This document shows positions 21,548-32,615 of a stretch of 64,000 bases of DNA, in pieces. Each line of letters opens with the position of its first letter. The stretch's first letter is position 1. This DNA is from Phialocephala subalpina (taxonomy: Eukaryota > Ascomycota > Leotiomycetes > Helotiales > Mollisiaceae). A program made the translations under genes and the position numbers. The notes under the pieces were generated by a model that was given only the letters and a program-made list of their open reading frames with translations, did no database searches and was not told where the DNA came from. The stretch is taken from the NCBI GenBank assembly GCA_900073065.1, contig FJOG01000064.1:112787-176786 (forward strand), given 5' to 3'.

Positions 21548-23911
21548 CTATTTTAGGGGAAAATTTGGGTGCGGAGGGACGAACATTCTGACTTTGCCGT
21601 CGTCGCCGGCGGAGGCGAACATTGAAGGGTCGGTTGGACTCCATGATATTGCGTTGCAGGAGGATTTTCCGTGCTGTAATTTCTCGACTAGAGTGCCGGA
21701 TTCTTTGTGCCAGATGTTGATGTTCCCGCCTAGGAAGGGTGATTAGCAAAGCTTGTAAAGTATGAAAGGCGGAACTCACTCTCGCTTCCAATGATGACGA
21801 AGCTCTCGTTGGCGCCTCCATATGCTGCTCTGATCAACCAATTACCACCAGGTTCATCACTCCGGAAGACTCGCACGATTTCCCGTGTCTCTAGATCCAG
21901 CATGCGTGCTTCTCCGTCGAGTTTGTTGACAAGTAGATACCGCCCATTTTGGCTAATGCTCACAGAACCCATTTTGCCTTCCATGTCCAACTCGTACTCA
22001 AGATCTCGAGTCATGAAGTTGTAAACGTAGACCATGGTTTCGTTCGTCATAGCAACTAGATGTCGTCCATTTGGCGAGACTGCGAGATCTTGGATTCGGT
22101 GGGTTTGCCCCCAGTCGAATATTAGTTCGCCTCTTGTGTTCCATTGGCACAGATTTCGTTCCTTGTCAAGGACTCCTGTCACAAATGACCTTCCATCTGG
22201 CGCCCAGACGCAAGCGCCAACTGGTTCCCCAAAGCGGGGTAACTTTACTATAGGTTTGCCAGTCTAGGAATAGATTAGTTTCCCCGTACTTAGACACAAT
22301 ATGTAGAAACTCACATTGACGTCCCATAAGATGGCAAATTTGTCTACTTGACATGTGACAATCATACTGTCGTCTGGGCTCCAGGCCACGGAACCTACGC
22401 CTGTTTCTGGCATCGCCAGGCATTGAAGCACTTCGAATGAGCCAACCTCATAGATGACGCAAGTCCCGTCCTTCCCACAAGAAGCTAACCTTGAGCCATC
22501 GTTTGAGAACTTAATATTCCAGACTTCACCAGTATGTTTATCCAAATCTAGTACCGGGTGAACAGGAAAGTGATTCCGGTCACAATTATGGTCTTGGTAC
22601 AGTGATGGTGATGAGGCCGTGTTGTGATAGAGACAGTTGGATATCTGGTGCCTTTTTACTTGCTGCAGTAATATAGCAAGGCGGTGTTCAGGTAACATGA
22701 CCGAAGGAGATATGCATTCTGTTTGATGTTAGATCATGTTTCAATGCCAACAAACTACACTTACTCGACAACTCGGACAGCAAATGATGCCGAGACTCGC
22801 CCTCTGCTCCATCCCATTCTGCCTTGACCTTCAAGTCCTCAGTCGATTGGCACATTAAGAGACTAGATCAATTAGCGGGATGTTGTGTACATGACATGAT
22901 TCAGATTGTACCTCGACAGAAAGTGAAGTTTGCTGGTATCTTGGTACAATGGCGTCAGCTCTTGTCGAAGAACCATCAAGGCCTTCCCAGCATCTCGTTG
23001 TTCCAATAGCTCGAGGAACTTTTGTTGCCGTAACCCGAATCGCATAAGGTTTCTGTCAACACCATCTTGCAGGACAAGACCAGCTCCGCCGATGCTCACT
23101 CCTCCCTCCTCTAGAGTATCACCAAACAGTAAGGTCTCTGCCTGTGGCCAGTCTCCTTGCAAGACAGCATTTCGAAATTTCGCAACCGTCGGGCTCTCGA
23201 GATTGTAGCCACTTTCTTGGCACAGGCTTGAAGCAGCGGTATCGTACCCCAAATCCGTCAAGGCCTGTATCAATATCCTTGTTACTTCTTCCCTATCATG
23301 CCCGAAGTATGGGGGCCTCGGTTTGACCCCAGAATTTGAATGCCCATTTGTAGTCGACGACCCGTTCATGGCTACCGAAGACCGTCGCGTACCATTTGCG
23401 GAGTTGGACATCGCCGCTTTGTGTAGAGGGGAGGGTCCAGATCCATTAGAGAATGGCCTAGAGGTACCATTTGATGTGCTGTTGTCTCCCTCTGCTCTCA
23501 TTCTAGAGTCTTGTCGCCTCCTCTTATGGCGATGGCCGGAGTCGTCCTCTGGTGATCTCTCTGAGCCCCTCAGACTCTCGTGAAGATACTCTTGGTCCTC
23601 CGAGTCTGGGGATCTGTTTCGACGTCTGCGACCGATTATTGGGCGTCTCGTTGAGGTTGAGGGCAGGTCTTCTGAGTCTTCGGCGGCTGTTGTGGTAGCA
23701 GAACTGGAGGTAGCAGGTTGTGGTGTTGGTGGCGAGAGTTGAGTATTATATTGTGGTGCTGAGAGTGTTGTGCTGGGTGGTAATGAGGGTATTGTCGGGG
23801 TGGATGGGTCGTCGGAAGTGGATGGGGATGATGTAGAAGGTTGGGGACGATCGTCAGCCAGGACGACTTCTGCGGGAGTGCCGCCGGAGGACTGGTCGTT
23901 TGGGCAGGTAT
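21548..23911 (-). CDS. GID7: GID/CTLH E3 ligase subunit Gid7 (WDR26-like), first exon unresolved
   Basis: Exons 23911-22912, 22862-22765, 22718-22315, 22263-21780 and 21729-21548 are in continuous phase and give about 721 residues. After a disordered Ser/Pro/Arg-rich N-terminus comes a LisH-CTLH module (REEVTRILIQALTDLGYDTA through LLEQRDAGKALMVLRQEL). The WD40 propeller follows, with blocks such as WNIKFSNDGSRLASCGKDGT, VGSVAWSPDDSMIVT, DLAVSPNGRHLVAMTN and ISWSPTDPSMFASAGDDGK. Gid7 links the catalytic modules of the GID ubiquitin ligase, which degrades gluconeogenic enzymes when glucose returns. The exon at 23911 opens after an acceptor (TTTCAG) with one base missing from its first codon, so a short upstream exon with the ATG must lie within about 24000-24120; I could not fix its donor. 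Confidence 0.88.
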
Positions 23912-24989
23912 CTGAAAGTTCGTTGTTCAGATACTTGGCTCAACAAGGCGTCGTGATGGGGTTGAAGTCGCTAGATTTATCCGATCTGGAGCTTTGACAG
24001 TGAGATGTAGTGGCTGACTGTTCAGTCAGAAGGGGCGCGGATAGCCAATAATCTGATATCCAAAGCTGTTTGGGTTTCGCTGGTGAATGTGGTCATTCTT
24101 GAGGCCGTGAAGCATGGCAGTGTGTAGGATGAGATGCAGGTCGTTGATACAGATAATGAGCTATCGAGGTTGGGCTAGTATCGCCGGCAGGCGGATTCAG
24201 AAGGGCAACAGTGGTTGGCTTAGGTGATGGCACAGGCCAAGATGTTGCTGAATCAGTTGCAACCTTGCCATGTGATTGATGAACAAACCTAGGCTTCGAT
24301 TACTTGCTGCGTTTCATCCTGCTGCATTCGTCTTTGTGCGTCAGGCATGCAGACTATGTGCTCTAGAACTCGTCATAGAACCTCATATCACTCTTGACTG
24401 TTGTGGCTGCTTCTGGTCTTCTTCTGCAGCTTTGGCGGACGACAATAGCGGACAATAGCGGGGAGTCGGGTACCGTATTTTGACCTTGAGAGGTTCACGC
24501 AAGTGAGTACAAAAGAATTTCAGAAAGTGGATGAGGGGAAAATTAAATTAAATTAAATTAAATTTCATCTTCCTGGAAGAAACAGACATTTCGTGGCTCT
24601 CATCCAAACTGCAGGAGCTCTTGACTTGCTGCCTGTCTTGCATAGTGGGGGCGTCGTTTATCAAGGCCGATTTGCTTTTCCTCGCCAAAGCTCTCCCAAG
24701 ATCCCGTATCTCGCAGTAGCTTCGACGACACCGCCATCCAATTGCTAGTCGAGAATTCTTCTGCAAGTTGATGAACGTTGGTTTTCGACCTCGTTTGAAA
24801 GCTCGACCTTCGTTGTACGATCTACTCCGCACTCGGAACATTGAAATCTTGTCTCGTCGTACACCACCACCGAGCTTCTCTGACGAACTTGCCCCAGAGC
24901 TCCCTCCTCTGCCTCCTTCACCAGGCTTCCATCTATCACCACCTCCGACTCCTGCAGAGCTGCCGCAGCCATCAGAACCACCCGCGAAG
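23912..24989. promoter_or_regulatory. 5' regions of GID7 and VMA1
   Basis: Holds the unresolved first exon of GID7 and the VMA1 promoter. A short (AAATT)n microsatellite lies at about 24540-24563. Open frames upstream of the VMA1 ATG are probably leader sequence. Confidence 0.45.
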
Positions 24990-27092
24990 ATGGGGCCAAA
25001 GAAAGACCAAAAGAAAGAAGTTGCGCTGGATGCTGATGGCGAGCAGCAATATGGTAGGCCTCAACATCTCTCAACATGACGAAATGAAGCTAAAAACAGC
25101 TATCCAGGCTCGATTTACTCTGTCTCTGGGTACGCCAAGCTCTCAGGCAGCATTGTAACATATCACTGACCTGATTCAGACCCGTCGTGGTGGCAGAGAA
25201 CATGATTGGTGTTGCTATGTACGAGTTGGTGGGTTTTAATGTCCTCGAGAGCTTGAAGCTCGAAGCTCGAAGCTTACGCAGGTATCTAGGTTCGAGTTGG
25301 ACATGATAACCTCGTTGGCGAAGTCATTCGAATCGAAGCGGACAGAGCTACAATCCAGGTCTACGAAGAGACAGGTATGGCACATCGATGGCATTGTTGG
25401 ACAGGTTGCTGATAACATGAAGCTGGTGTTACTGTTGGAGATCCCGTCATTCGAACTGGAAAGCCTCTCTCCGTCGAATTGGGCCCTGGCTTGATGGAAA
25501 CAATCTACGATGGTATTCAGCGACCTCTAAAGGATATTGCCAAGGCCTCCAACAGTATCTATATCCCTCGCGGTGTTTCTGTTCCAGCTTTGAACAGAGA
25601 GAAGGATTGGGATTTCAAGCCACTCATGAAAGTCGGGGACCACATCACTGGTGGAGATGTCTGGGGTACCGTCTGGGAGAACTCTCTTTTGAACGACCAC
25701 AAGATTCTGCTACCACCAAGAGCTCGCGGTACCATCACTCGAATTGCGGACAAGGGCAGCTACAAGGTTGACGAGAAGATTTTGGAGGTCGAATTCGATG
25801 GAAAGAAGACCGAGTACAGCATGATGCATACCTGGCCCGTCCGTGTCGCACGCCCAACCACCGAGAAGCTTGCAGCCGACAAGCCTTTCATTGTAGGTCA
25901 ACGTGTCTTGGATGCCCTGTTCCCCAGTGTCCAGGGAGGTACCGTCTGTATCCCAGGTGCTTTCGGTTGTGGAAAGACTGTCATTTCACAGTCAGTCTCA
26001 AAGTTCTCGAACAGCGATATCATCGTCTACGTTGGATGTGGAGAACGTGGAAACGAGATGGCTGAAGTTTTGATGGACTTCCCAGAACTGACCATTGACA
26101 TCGATGGCCGCAAGGAACCTATCATGAAGCGTACCACTCTTATCGCCAATACCTCCAACATGCCTGTGGCTGCTCGTGAAGCTTCCATCTATACTGGTAT
26201 CACCGTCGCCGAGTATTTCCGTGATCAAGGAAAGGACGTCGCTATGATGGCTGATTCCTCGTCCCGATGGGCTGAGGCTCTTCGTGAAATTTCAGGTCGT
26301 TTGGGAGAAATGCCTGCTGATCAAGGTTTCCCTGCTTACTTGGGTGCGAAGCTTGCTTCCTTCTACGAACGTGCTGGAAAGGTTCAAGCTCTTGGAAGTC
26401 CCAACCGCGAGGGTTCCGTCTCCATCGTCGGTGCCGTCAGTCCTCCAGGTGGTGATTTCTCAGATCCAGTCACTAGCAGTACTCTTGGTATAGTGCAAGT
26501 CTTCTGGGGTCTCGACAAGAAGCTCGCCCAGCGTAAACATTTCCCTTCGATCAACACCTCGGCCAGTTATAGCAAATACACAACTGTCCTCGACAAGTTC
26601 TACGAGAAGGACTTCCCTGAATTCCCAAGACTCCGAGACCGTATCAAGCAACTTCTCTCCGACTCGGAAGAATTGGATCAAGTCGTGCAATTGGTCGGAA
26701 AGTCTGCTTTGTCTGACCCTGACAAGATCACTCTTGACGTCGCTGCCATGCTCAAGGAGGATTTCTTGCAACAAAATGGTTACAGTGATTACGATCAATT
26801 CTGTCCTATCTGGAAGACCGAGTGGATGATGAAGGCTATGATGGGTTTCCACGATGAGGCCCAAAAGTCTATCGCGCAAGGACAGAGCTGGGGTAAGGTC
26901 CGTGAGGCTACCGGGGAACTCCAATCACAACTTCGAAGCATGAAGTTCGAAGTTCCAAGTGACGGAGAGGATGTGATTGTGAAGAAGGTTTGTTGATCTC
27001 TCTCCGACCGATGGGCATTGCTAACATTTGTGCAGTATGAGGATCTTATTCAAGCCATGACCGACAAATTCGCCTCCGTCACTGACGAGTAA
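24990..27092 (+). CDS. VMA1: V-type proton ATPase catalytic subunit A
   Basis: Six exons (24990-25053, 25108-25129, 25180-25228, 25290-25374, 25423-26987, 27036-27092) give 613 residues, the normal length. The start is [20 protein letters not shown], running into [18 protein letters not shown] across a 22-nt second exon. Nucleotide-binding blocks include the P-loop [47 protein letters not shown] and [18 protein letters not shown]. The subunit hydrolyses ATP in the peripheral V1 sector, driving proton entry into the vacuole and other organelles. The P-loop is contiguous, so no intein sits at the site used in yeast VMA1. The last exon encodes only [18 protein letters not shown]. Confidence 0.97.
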
Positions 27093-27414
27093 ACAATTAT
27101 GAGTATGAAAGGTAGCACACGAAGAGGGTGGAGGAAAGGGACGATGATGACTGCATTGCTTGCTTGGGTTTATCGCCGAGTATTATCAATGAATAGGTTG
27201 GTAGACGGAAAGAATGTAGTATATATTCTCTTGGGATGGGTTTCCTCAATGCATTCTTAAATCTCTATCCCCATGTCCACGTCTGGCTGGGTCAATTGTG
27301 ATGTGAAGTCGAACCGCGACGCAGCTCAATGTACGTCTTCTTGACGACCCATCGGCGGAATAGAGTCGCAATCTAGACCCCGTCATTCAACGTATATAAA
27401 TTATTCCATCTCTG
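27093..27414. other. Convergent intergenic region
   Basis: 3' flanks of VMA1 and the dioxygenase gene; no gene seen. Confidence 0.6.
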
Positions 27415-28650
27415 TCAAACGTAAGCATCCATCCATCCCCACCTCACCTCCATCAAATTTCCACTCACCTCATCCCAAGGTCTACTCTTATCCACCAACC
27501 TCAAATCAGTCGCAAGTCTTATCACATGCTCCGGATCATGGTTAATAGTACTCGCATGAATCGTGTAAGGCGTATGCAACACCACATCTCCAGCTTCGTA
27601 TTCAGATACGAGCCAGCGGAGGTTGTGATCCTGACCGAATCCAGCGGGTCCATCGGCCAGGAGACCGGTGGACATCATGTTTTGGTTGAATGCATTTTTT
27701 GCTTCATCCTCACTCAACCCAGTCTCCCTCGCTCTGTCGAAGAATCCTTTTTCAAAATCCTTCCCTAGTGCAGCTCCTATTGTTGTCAATATTCGTCCGA
27801 TGTTTGAGGAGAAGGAAGGGATGTGAGGAGGGAGAGAGGAGGGAAAAGAAAGGGACAGACCGTTCTCGAGATAAATCAGCCCACCCCCCTGCAAGCTCAC
27901 ATCACCCATAGGCACCCAAGCCGTGACGGATGTATCTTCTCCGTATCTGAGGAAGATCTGATCATAATGCACCCCAATAGCTTTCGTCCCAGGGACATTA
28001 TTCCTCAGCAGTGTCCGACGGAAACCGAGCGTGTTGGCGTCTCCCCATGAGGTGAATTTCGAGATGAAAGAGTGGAGGGCGGGATGTTGGCAGAAGTTGG
28101 TGTACCACTTTGGGATGTTAATTTGGTTGATTTAGGTAGGGGAAGGAAAGGAAGGGGGGAGGTACGGGCTCGGCGTGCGCTTTGAGAGCGAGGTCTACGA
28201 ATGTTGCGGCGTGTTCGCCTGGATGGCCGTTGCCGCCTACGGCACCTGCTCCTATGCCGGGATATTGAGCGATGTCTTTTGAAGTGTCGAAGATTCCTTC
28301 CACGGGTCTGGTTCCTGGTTTTAGGACTCCGGCTTTGTGCGAGAAGTTAGTATGTCTCTTCATCTCTATTCGGGGTGGTGCATGTCCCAGTGTTCTAAAA
28401 GAGAAAATTTACTTGAAGAGAGGTAGGAGAAGTATGCTTCTCTAGCTTTCAAGACATCGGCTCGTGGTAGGAGACCTTTGATGAAGAGGTATCCGTCTTC
28501 ATTGTAGCGGGATCGAAGCTCCTCCACTGGAAGGGAGGGATCAGATGGACGGAGTCGTCCTGGGTTAGTGAGGGGGCCATCGTTTACGAAGAGCTTGGGG
28601 ATTTCTTGGGCGTTGGTGGATGAGGTGGGGGGAGTCGTTATGTGTGGCAT
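27415..28650 (-). CDS. Phytanoyl-CoA dioxygenase (PhyH) family protein
   Basis: Exons 28650-28413, 28332-28166 and 28107-27415 join to 365 residues; intron 1 (80 bp) contains a TACTAAC branch site. The N-terminus has the family block RSRYNEDGYLFIKGLLPRAD. The iron-binding facial triad is readable as GVHYDQIFLRYG (His-x-Asp) and the distal His in DVVLHTPYTIHASTINHD, with RLATDLR supplying the 2-oxoglutarate-binding Arg. Such non-haem iron, 2-oxoglutarate-dependent oxygenases hydroxylate small molecules; in fungi they range from lipid breakdown to secondary metabolism. The substrate cannot be inferred. No peroxisomal targeting tripeptide ends the protein. The gene is intact. Confidence 0.85.
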
Positions 28651-29084
28651 TTTCAAGTTTAATTACCGAAAGTTGTTGAACCGGAAAGCAAGTATGTCAA
28701 CGATAAAATAGTTGAGAAGGAGTTTCTGTTAGCAGGTTTGTTTATATCTTTTGGCATGTTGCTATCTGCACATGCGCAGCTGAGCTGTTCTGGTACAGCA
28801 GCATCATGTACCCCACCAGTAGTGGCGTATCAAGATCCAGTTGAGAGGAGGGTGTCTAAGTATTGCGGGCACAATTTCCTACTTGGTGGCAAGAGAAGCA
28901 ACTGCGTCCGTCTCGAGCTAATGCGGGGTATCGAAAAGTGGGGTGCAGGTGGCGGAGTTTCCATTTTGAGATCCCTGACTTCGTTCTTCTTTCCTTGTCA
29001 AGTCCAAGAATGGTAACAGAGCCCGCATACATTCGATCTCTCCATATCTTGGGTCGGGTGTCACTTCCTTGTTCAAAATTTCAA
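28651..29084. promoter_or_regulatory. Divergent 5' region, dioxygenase / Zn2Cys6 factor
   Basis: About 430 bp between two start codons; could carry shared control elements. No other gene seen. Confidence 0.45.
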
Positions 29085-30994
29085 ATGTCGAGTTGGTAGG
29101 TGATGGCATGGTCAGTGTTTCCCCACACATCCTAACGTATCGACGAATCATAGTAACGTTATTTCCATTCGACAGCATCTCTTGCAGAGAAAAGCACTAT
29201 CGATGTGACAACAACCGACCAAAGTGTAGTCGTTGCTGTCGAGTCAAGCGTTCTTGTGTTCGAGAGCCGCAGCTAAAGTTCTTGTTTGACCAAAGCCTCC
29301 CCCGTTTCCAGACGAGTCAAACTTGGGTGGCATTGCCTAAAAGAGGTATATTTTCTTCCGGCTTAATGATAAGGCACCATAGCTGACTTACTGGCAGTGG
29401 ACTTCTTCGATGAGACGGCCGAGATCATTGGAGACTCTCAACAGAATTCACCTTTGCGGAGCCAAGACGAGATCGAAGGATCGACCCATTTCAGTTCATC
29501 ATATCTCATCTCACATTCAGACAATTTATTGCATGAAGATCAAGCTGCAGATACTCTTCGAGGAGATACTCAAGACACTGTTCCTACACCACCGTCAACG
29601 TCCGTTGATAGCTCTCTAAGACTGGGAAGTGACTCCTCTAAATCCAAGTTTCCCTCCGCCTGGCCACTTAGTACACCTCTAGAAGCACACTTACTTCGAC
29701 ATTGGGTCGAAAATGTCTCTGGATTTGTAAGTCCCTTCATGCTTTCGCATGCAAACCATGATCAGATAGCTAATTAGATTCAGTTTGACTTTCTTGATCC
29801 CGGACGACCGTTCGCCATTGAGGTCCCTCAAAGAGCAAGAGCCAACCGGACACTGGCAAATGCAGTATTTGCATTATCGGCAAGGCATCTCAGTGGCACC
29901 ACAGTATTCGACCCCTTGGTTGCAGATCATCATCTCCAAGAATGCCTTCGGACGTTGATCCCTACTTTGGAGGATAGCGAGGCCGTCATGAACGATGACA
30001 TTCTGGCAGCTCTTGTGATACTTCGAATGCTAGAGGAGATGGATGGTATGTGCACGCTTCAAAGCTATCAAAACATGCTCACCAGTCCCAGTGCCATTCG
30101 TCGGATCGGATCTGCAAAGACACCTCTTTGGTACCCAAGCTATCATCCGTGCTCAGCGAACCGACAGGGAGTCATCCAACCTCTGTCAAGCAGCTCGATG
30201 GTGTGCCTTCCGACAAGAAATATTCGGCTCGCTGAATGCTCAGCGGGCCTTTCAGCTCACCATGACACCAGCGGACATCAATTGGGCAACGACTACTGAT
30301 GATGATGGTGCGTGGGCGTGTCGTGCTGTCCTTCACTGTAGGGATGCTATCCAGTTTTCCTTCGGTGGAGAGGGAATGCCCTCGAGGCATGCAGAACTCG
30401 TCGAAGACAACATCCGGTGGCGTACTAGCAGGCCAACTTCTTTCGATCCCTTCTATGTCTATCAGGGCCAGAAGGCGTTTCCGCATATCAGGATGCATAT
30501 GGATTGGCATAGTGAGTTACGACTTCTGGATGGCTAGCCTCACTGACAATGGTTTGCAGCCATGGCATCTCAGTACAACATCCTTGCCCATATCTTACTC
30601 GCCATCCACGATCCAGGTATCCCTAAGTGTGGGCCTTCTTACAAGAAGGCTATTAGAGCAGTTGATGTAAAGATGCCTCCTTCTATATAAAGATTGTTCT
30701 TAACACATCATCAGCACCAAGTCAGAGAGGACGTCAGAGCACTCTGTGGTATTGGTCTCTCAAATCCGCAGACAGCATCAGCTATGCTGATAGCCTGCAT
30801 GGCGATTTCTTTATGCAAGTCCATATCTCTGGCCTTTGAGTTTGCAAAACGCTGATTCATTTCTAGGCGGTGATCGGTTTACTGATTCCAAGGAGCAGAA
30901 TAAGCTCGAAGACATCCTCGTCAAGACCGAGCAACTCCACGGATGGCCAACCAAGGTGATACAGCAGCAGCTTCGACTTTCTTGGCATTCTTGA
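29085..30994 (+). CDS. Zn2Cys6 transcription factor, eight exons
   Basis: Exons 29085-29095, 29176-29345, 29398-29726, 29784-30045, 30092-30511, 30560-30666, 30715-30814 and 30867-30994 join to 508 residues. The start was chosen because the 11-nt first exon (MSS plus two bases) completes the zinc cluster: CISCREKHYRCDNNRPKCSR continues CCRVKRSC, giving the exact C-x2-C-x6-C-x6-C-x2-C-x6-C spacing. The C-terminal part has the fungal-specific factor layout, from LEAHLLRHWVENVSGF and RANRTLANAVFALSARHL to AISLCGDRFTDSKEQ near the end. The last intron begins with GC instead of GT (30815-30816). It diverges from the PhyH dioxygenase gene, which may be a target; that is inference. The remaining exon phases are consistent. 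Confidence 0.85.
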
Positions 30995-31204
30995 CTTCAA
31001 TCCAGTCCCACGGATAGCTTCCTCATCGTCCAGGCATCCACCGTTCCCCAAAATGTGGGTGGGACCCAAGTCGTGGCAGATTCCCCAATTCAGTATCCTC
31101 GGCCAGCGGCTGCCTAAACCAGCTAGGTTACCACATTTTCGATTCCCACAAGGACCATATAGATTTAAATAAGGATTTACTTCACGCCGATAAAAATACA
31201 AATC

Positions 31205-31286
31205 AAAAATTGAAAAAATGCAGAGAAGATTAGCATGGTCCCTGCACTAAGGATGACACGCTATAGCATTAAAAGCTCGTCTTTTT
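31205..31286 (+). ncRNA. U6 snRNA-like sequence, probably a pseudogene
   Basis: The core GCAGAGAAGATTAGCATGG followed by TCCCTGCACTAAGGATGACA reproduces the conserved U6 snRNA centre: ACAGAGA box region, AGC triad and internal stem-loop. A T5 run near 31280-31284 resembles a polymerase III terminator. Differences from the near-invariant consensus include GCAGAGA for ACAGAGA and AAAAAATG for GGAACGATA. I cannot recognise the 5' stem-loop. A dead or retroposed U6 copy is most likely. Confidence 0.65.
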
Positions 31287-32142
31287 GGCACTTTTTCCAA
31301 GCGAGCGATATTCTTGCTTCACTTCGATCCTGCCTTCATGTTTTCGTTTATTTTTTGCATTTAAATGAAAAGTTCTGTTTTCATCCAAAGTGTATTTTGT
31401 ATCTTCCGAGCACTTATTTTGATGGCGGGTATAGACCCATCCTGTTTGAATTAGTGGTTATCACGTGCTCTCCCGTGATTCAGTTCCTTCCGGTTTTCGT
31501 AGATACCTATAGAAGCTTGGTTCTACTTTTCTCGCTGATTGTCTCGCGCAAGGTGCTTTCAAGTTCAGGTTCAAATCCAATCAATTTTTCTTTTATCCAA
31601 GTAATCCTTCCGCAAGGATACGTATTCAAGCCTGCGTCAACCATGGCTATCGTTCATTTAGCATGCACAATTTTATGTTGCAGGTCTATTGAAAGTCTCC
31701 ATCGAATCATAAAATGCCTCATTGCGAGATGTCTCTATATTACAATAGTACTTTCTTTTTTTCCGCCCCTGAGGGAAGTCGAGAGATGGTGGCACCTTTG
31801 AAGTAAGAGTCAAGTCTGCTTCTCACTGCAGAAGAGTTCGAGTTCGCGCTTTGCATTTCATAGTACAAATATCTTATTTCTCCCTTTCAGGCCGCGATAA
31901 ATATTCATAATTAACTCGATTTTTCGTTGATTTAACAATTTTGATTGTAGTAAAATAATGCGGGGCGTGTCCGGAAGGGAAAGTTTGAGACCTCGCTTAG
32001 CATATCAGACTCAGAATCTTCCTAGGGCTTCACCTAATAGTTGTCCAGAAAGCGCATTTCATTAGATATGATGCACTCAGTCCCTACATCTTATCAGCAT
32101 CTCTGCATCAAGCACTCACTCACTTCCTCGAATCATCTCGCT
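31287..32142. other. Intergenic, no recognised gene
   Basis: Moderately AT-rich. A 188-codon frame (31235-31801) runs through it but overlaps the U6-like sequence and has no domain. Confidence 0.5.
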
Positions 32143-32391
32143 ATGAAGTTCCACACTATCATTACTACTACCTTTACGCTGCTCAACTTAGCTGATGCAG
32201 TTAAGAAACAATATTCATCTGCCAAAAATAACCTGATGCGATGTTTCACTGCTTCTCCAGTTCTTGCAAGTCAGTACTGCGGTACCTACCGGAGCTGTTG
32301 TGGAATGTGGATCTTGTCTAATAATCAGGCAATGGAGATTCACGATGCTCAGAGACTTTGTGTTGCGGCAAAGATCACGTCCGTTTGGTAA
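32143..32391 (+). CDS. Small secreted cysteine-containing protein, candidate effector
   Basis: An 82-residue protein starting at ATG 32143. MKFHTIITTTFTLLNLADA reads as a signal peptide. The mature part is about 63 residues with five cysteines, including a Cys pair in TYRSCCGMW. I recognise no family. An alternative 3' splice (donor GTAATG at 32389) would replace the last residue and add about eleven others. Small secreted Cys-bearing proteins close to transposon remains are typical effector candidates in plant-associated fungi, but nothing here shows a host role. Without a homologue the coding call itself is moderate. Confidence 0.45.
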   Translation: MKFHTIITTTFTLLNLADAVKKQYSSAKNNLMRCFTASPVLASQYCGTYRSCCGMWILSNNQAMEIHDAQRLCVAAKITSVW

Positions 32392-32615
32392 TGTTTTTTC
32401 GTATGAACTTGCAATTCGAGGGTCCCCAACATCCTTCCCAGAACATGTCCCAGGCTGGAAAATGAAAGTCAAACCAAAGTCCGTTGACGCCCAAACAACT
32501 ACATCCTCGAGGCTCGCCAACCAGCCAATAGTGCTTTTTTGAGGGTTTCCTCAATCACTAGGCACTAGCTAAGAGCAGAAGAAAATAACAGGTCATGACT
32601 ATCGAGTTCGAGAAC

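Noticed and set aside
25423..26987. Intein in VMA1
   Set aside because: The P-loop region is contiguous and the protein is of ordinary length.
31568..31578. tRNA B-box-like GGTTCAAATCC
   Set aside because: The flanking bases do not form a T stem and no cloverleaf with an A box can be drawn upstream.
31235..31801. 188-codon open frame on the plus strand
   Set aside because: It starts inside the U6-like sequence, has no domain or signal peptide, and its composition looks like chance in AT-rich DNA.
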